Position numbers and translations under genes: made by a program. 8,665 nucleotides of DNA from Deltaproteobacteria bacterium (GTDB lineage Bacteria; Myxococcota; B64-G9), in contig QMME01000153.1 of assembly GCA_003647095.1 (NCBI GenBank), positions 1 through 8,665 on the forward strand. The letters are read 5' to 3'. Shown here piece after piece: positions 6,064-8,665 of this stretch. The stretch's first letter is position 1; each line of letters starts with the position of its first letter. The notes under the pieces were generated by a model that saw nothing but the letters and a program-made list of their open reading frames with translations, searched no databases and was not told the origin of the DNA.

Positions 6064-8665
6064 CGCTTTTTCCCTCCCGGGCGTCGCTTGCCGGCCGGGG
6101 ACAGCGGCAGCTTTTTCAACAACATGGTGGCACCGGTGTAGGAATCGGCCCACTCCACCTGCGGACGCATCTCCAGCAACTCGGGGTAACGACTGGGGTC
6201 CAGCCTGGTCAACTGGCGCATGGTCTCGATGGTCCAGCGGCTGTAGTAGCCGTGCTTACGGGCCGTCAGCAGGCTGATCTCGAATGCCCGCAGGGCCTTG
6301 TCTTCCACCGGAAAGGCCAGCGCCTGAACCTGCTGGCGGTAGATGTCGGTCTCCCGCTGGCTCAGGTTGCGAGGCAGGGGGGCCTGGTAGATGGCGCGGG
6401 CGAACCCGGCGTACATGTCGCCCACCCGGTACAGCGCCGCCGACGCCCACTCCAGTACCCCCGTGGCCACCACCCGCGCGAACATCGATTCGGCCCTTTT
6501 CAGCAGGGCGGCTTTCTTCTTGAGCAGGGCCACCAGCCGCCTCCGGGGCGGCCGCAGCTTGATCCGCTGGTACTGGCGAAAAATCATCTCCCCCATCTCG
6601 AACAGGCACTGGGCAGCGGCCTCGAGTTCGGCTCCGGCAGGAGGCCGGGAGGCCGGATAGCTGGCGCATTTCTGCAATTGTTGGCGAGCCCGCGAACGGC
6701 TGCCCTGCTTCAACAGGGCCAGGGCCAGGTGCAGACGGGCCTGGCGTTGGCGCTGGCGGGAGTACTTGCGCAGGTAGGTGAAGAAGATCTTGCTGGCCTG
6801 GCGATGCTCGCCAACCTTTTCCAGTGCCAGCCCGGCCTCGAACAGTGCTTCTGCCGACTTGGCATGCCTGGGGAAACGCCGGTTGAAATCCGTCAGTACC
6901 GCCACCTGTTGCTGCCAGCGACGCTTGGCCCGGTAGAGAACCGCCGCCCGCAGCAAAGCCGGAGCGGCACGCTTGTCGGTGGGGAACTTGCCGGCAAAAC
7001 GACGCAAGGTTTCGGCCGCTCGCAGGTAGTCGTAACGTTGCTGGTACAAATCGGCCAGGATGTGGGTGGCGTCGGCCGCCTGATCCGGGTAGCTGCTGAC
7101 CACCTTCCGGTAGAGGGCCTCCGCCTGGCGGTTACGGCCGGCAGTTGCCAGGCAGTCGCCGGCCAGCAACAGGGCACGCGGAGCCAGTTGATCCCGGGGA
7201 AACTCCCTGACCATGTCCTGTAGGATGCCGGCGGCCTTCTCCAGGTTGCCCGCGGCCCGTTCCTGCAGCGCCTGTTGGAATAGCGCCCCGGCCACGATGC
7301 CGTCGAGCCGGGCCAGGAATTCCCGGGCCAGCTTCTTCACCTTCTTCAGGCTCCTGGCCTGGCGTTCGAGGGTGGTATAGTCATGAGCCCGGTTGAAGCA
7401 ATCGAGCGCCAGGTCGGCGGCGGCAACGGCCAGGGGGTGATGGGGACGTGAGCGGGCCAGGGCCAGCAAGCGCCGGGAAGCCTCGGCGAAGTGCCCGCGG
7501 TAGTATAACAGCTTGCCTACTTCGAAGGAGAGTTCCGTCAGGTGCTGGTCGTCCGGTGACAGTTCGGCAAACAGCTTCGCCGCCTTGATGAACCCCTGTT
7601 CACCGGGATTCAGCGCCTGTTGGCCGTCTGGAGGCTTGTCGGGCAGGGGAGTGCGGGCCCGCTCCTTGTCGAAGGCCAGCACCGCCGCATAGGCCGCCTC
7701 GCGCCCCAGCTTCTGCCCGCGCAACGCCCGGGCCGCCGCCAGGTAGGCTTCGGCCGCCTGGGGATAGCGTTTCAGCTTGAAAAGCACCTCCCCCAGGTTG
7801 AAGCGCAGGCGGGCCGCCTGGGCGCTATCGGGAAAGTGCTCCAGGTACTTGCGATAGCTTGCCGCAGAAGCCTGGTAGTTTTTCCGGGAGGGATTCTTCT
7901 GCGCGTGCTGATGCCTGGACAGGGCCACGAAGCGTAGCCCCTGTTCGGCCAGCTGGCGCGCCCGTTTCACGGCGGCGGGATCTTTCTGCTGGCGCGCCCA
8001 GGATGATTCAGAACCGTAACCGTCAGCCAGGCGGTAGTACTCCCGGTAGGCTTGCCGGATCTTGCCGGAGCGCAGGTAGGCCTGGGCCACCTGCTCGCGG
8101 AACCACGGTGCCTCCGCGTCCAGAGGGAACTCCTGCAGCAGCATGCGGTAGGTTTCGACGGCCTTTGTATAACGAGCCTGGCGAAAGAATACCTGGCCCA
8201 GCTTGCGCAACACCCTGACCGAGTACCGCGGCCCGCCCACCTGCTTCATGAACGCGTAGGCCTCGCGCGCTCCGCCCGATTCCGAGAAGGTCAGGGCCAG
8301 GTCCTCGAGGGCCTCCCGTTCCAGCTCGGCGGCTGCCGCTTCCACGCGGCCGATTCCCGATCTTTTCTTGCTGCTGGTGCGGGCCAGCACCTGGCGGAAT
8401 TTCTCGGCGGCCCGCTTGGGCTGGTTCAGCTTGAAGTGACACCAGGCACTCTTGTACAGGGCCAGGTCGTGCAGGTTGCTGCGCGGAAAGCTCAGCACCT
8501 GACGGTAGGATTGCAGTGCCTGGCGGTAATGTCCCTTGGCAAAGTTATATTCGGCGATGGCCATGTGGGCATCGGGCACGAACTGGGAACGGGGATACTT
8601 GCGAATGAGGGTGCGAAATATGCTCAACGCCGCTTGCTCGTTGCCCTGCTCGTTGAGGCCAAATC
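6060..8665 (-). CDS. Very long TPR-repeat protein, N-terminus outside the window
   Basis: The reading frame is open to the right edge, so the start is not visible; 867 residues precede the TGA at 6060-6062. A TTG at 8627 could be read as a start, but coding continues upstream of it (visible residues 1-12 FGLNEQGNEQAA, in the middle of a TPR helix), so it is internal. The protein is almost wholly degenerate TPR repeats of the TPR_6/YbgF-like type, with units ending in YP or FP such as YRMLLQEFP, YRKYLEHFP, LQDMVREFP and YRKVVSSYP. Residues 758-831 form a distinct conserved-looking block (APLPRNL, then FPVEDKALRAF, then RLDPSRYPEL). A strongly basic tail follows (GKRRPGGKKR). It is probably a periplasmic scaffold, although export cannot be checked without the N-terminus. 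It is the first visible gene of the operon and is coupled to the TPR lipoprotein by a 4-base overlap. Confidence 0.9.
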   Translation of the reverse strand, partial: FGLNEQGNEQAALSIFRTLIRKYPRSQFVPDAHMAIAEYNFAKGHYRQALQSYRQVLSFPRSNLHDLALYKSAWCHFKLNQPKRAAEKFRQVLARTSSKKRSGIGRVEAAAAELEREALEDLALTFSESGGAREAYAFMKQVGGPRYSVRVLRKLGQVFFRQARYTKAVETYRMLLQEFPLDAEAPWFREQVAQAYLRSGKIRQAYREYYRLADGYGSESSWARQQKDPAAVKRARQLAEQGLRFVALSRHQHAQKNPSRKNYQASAASYRKYLEHFPDSAQAARLRFNLGEVLFKLKRYPQAAEAYLAAARALRGQKLGREAAYAAVLAFDKERARTPLPDKPPDGQQALNPGEQGFIKAAKLFAELSPDDQHLTELSFEVGKLLYYRGHFAEASRRLLALARSRPHHPLAVAAADLALDCFNRAHDYTTLERQARSLKKVKKLAREFLARLDGIVAGALFQQALQERAAGNLEKAAGILQDMVREFPRDQLAPRALLLAGDCLATAGRNRQAEALYRKVVSSYPDQAADATHILADLYQQRYDYLRAAETLRRFAGKFPTDKRAAPALLRAAVLYRAKRRWQQQVAVLTDFNRRFPRHAKSAEALFEAGLALEKVGEHRQASKIFFTYLRKYSRQRQRQARLHLALALLKQGSRSRARQQLQKCASYPASRPPAGAELEAAAQCLFEMGEMIFRQYQRIKLRPPRRRLVALLKKKAALLKRAESMFARVVATGVLEWASAALYRVGDMYAGFARAIYQAPLPRNLSQRETDIYRQQVQALAFPVEDKALRAFEISLLTARKHGYYSRWTIETMRQLTRLDPSRYPELLEMRPQVEWADSYTGATMLLKKLPLSPAGKRRPGGKKR

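Noticed and set aside
6064..6153. Upstream in-frame start for the TPR lipoprotein at 6153
   Set aside because: It would bury the lipoprotein signal 30 residues inside the protein and overlap the end of the preceding gene; the ATGA-coupled ATG at 6063 fits much better.
5955..7223. Plus-strand open frame of 422 codons opposite the TPR genes
   Set aside because: It lies antisense to two well-supported TPR genes and its composition is that of a GC-rich shadow (Gly/Gln/Pro/Arg rich, no fold-like pattern). No ribosome-binding site is evident.

Overview
The window is GC-rich bacterial DNA that is almost fully coding. Its protein types point to a member of the former Deltaproteobacteria (Myxococcota, Desulfobacterota or relatives). 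The evidence is a Cys/Asp-rich secreted protein with a short Gly-Cys/hydrophobic/Arg-Arg-Arg tail, a SlyD-type FKBP, and an operon of TPR proteins with a TPR lipoprotein. I cannot place it to genus. No RNA gene, insertion sequence, phage gene or CRISPR array was seen.

Layout from left to right. (1) Positions 1-375 hold the 3' end of a secreted protein built from 32-residue acidic Cys repeats with a sorting-signal-like tail. (2) A 221-bp non-coding stretch (376-596) holds a minus-strand terminator-like hairpin, a possible promoter and a leader hairpin. (3) A SlyD/FkpB-type peptidyl-prolyl isomerase follows at 597-1073. (4) A CLC-family anion transporter with two C-terminal CBS domains lies on the minus strand (1091-2905), tail to tail with the isomerase and only 17 bp away. 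(5) A 117-bp divergent promoter region (2906-3022) carries two back-to-back TTGACA boxes in a perfect palindrome. (6) Phosphoglucomutase is encoded on the plus strand (3023-4678). (7) A minus-strand operon begins beyond the right edge and contains a very long TPR protein, a TPR lipoprotein and a small exported protein. Both junctions are 4-base ATGA overlaps, and the operon ends 15 bp from the pgm stop.

How the genes relate: the TPR operon is the clearest functional unit. All three products appear to act in the cell envelope, and their arrangement suggests a multi-protein envelope complex of the kind seen near gliding-motility or TolQR-like genes in Myxococcota. That link is inference and depends on what lies to the right of the window. 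CLC and pgm share a control region but have no obvious metabolic connection. The CLC is the most unusual single protein: the gating glutamate and central tyrosine are kept, but the internal proton glutamate is valine and the first filter loop is rewritten as GHGTD.
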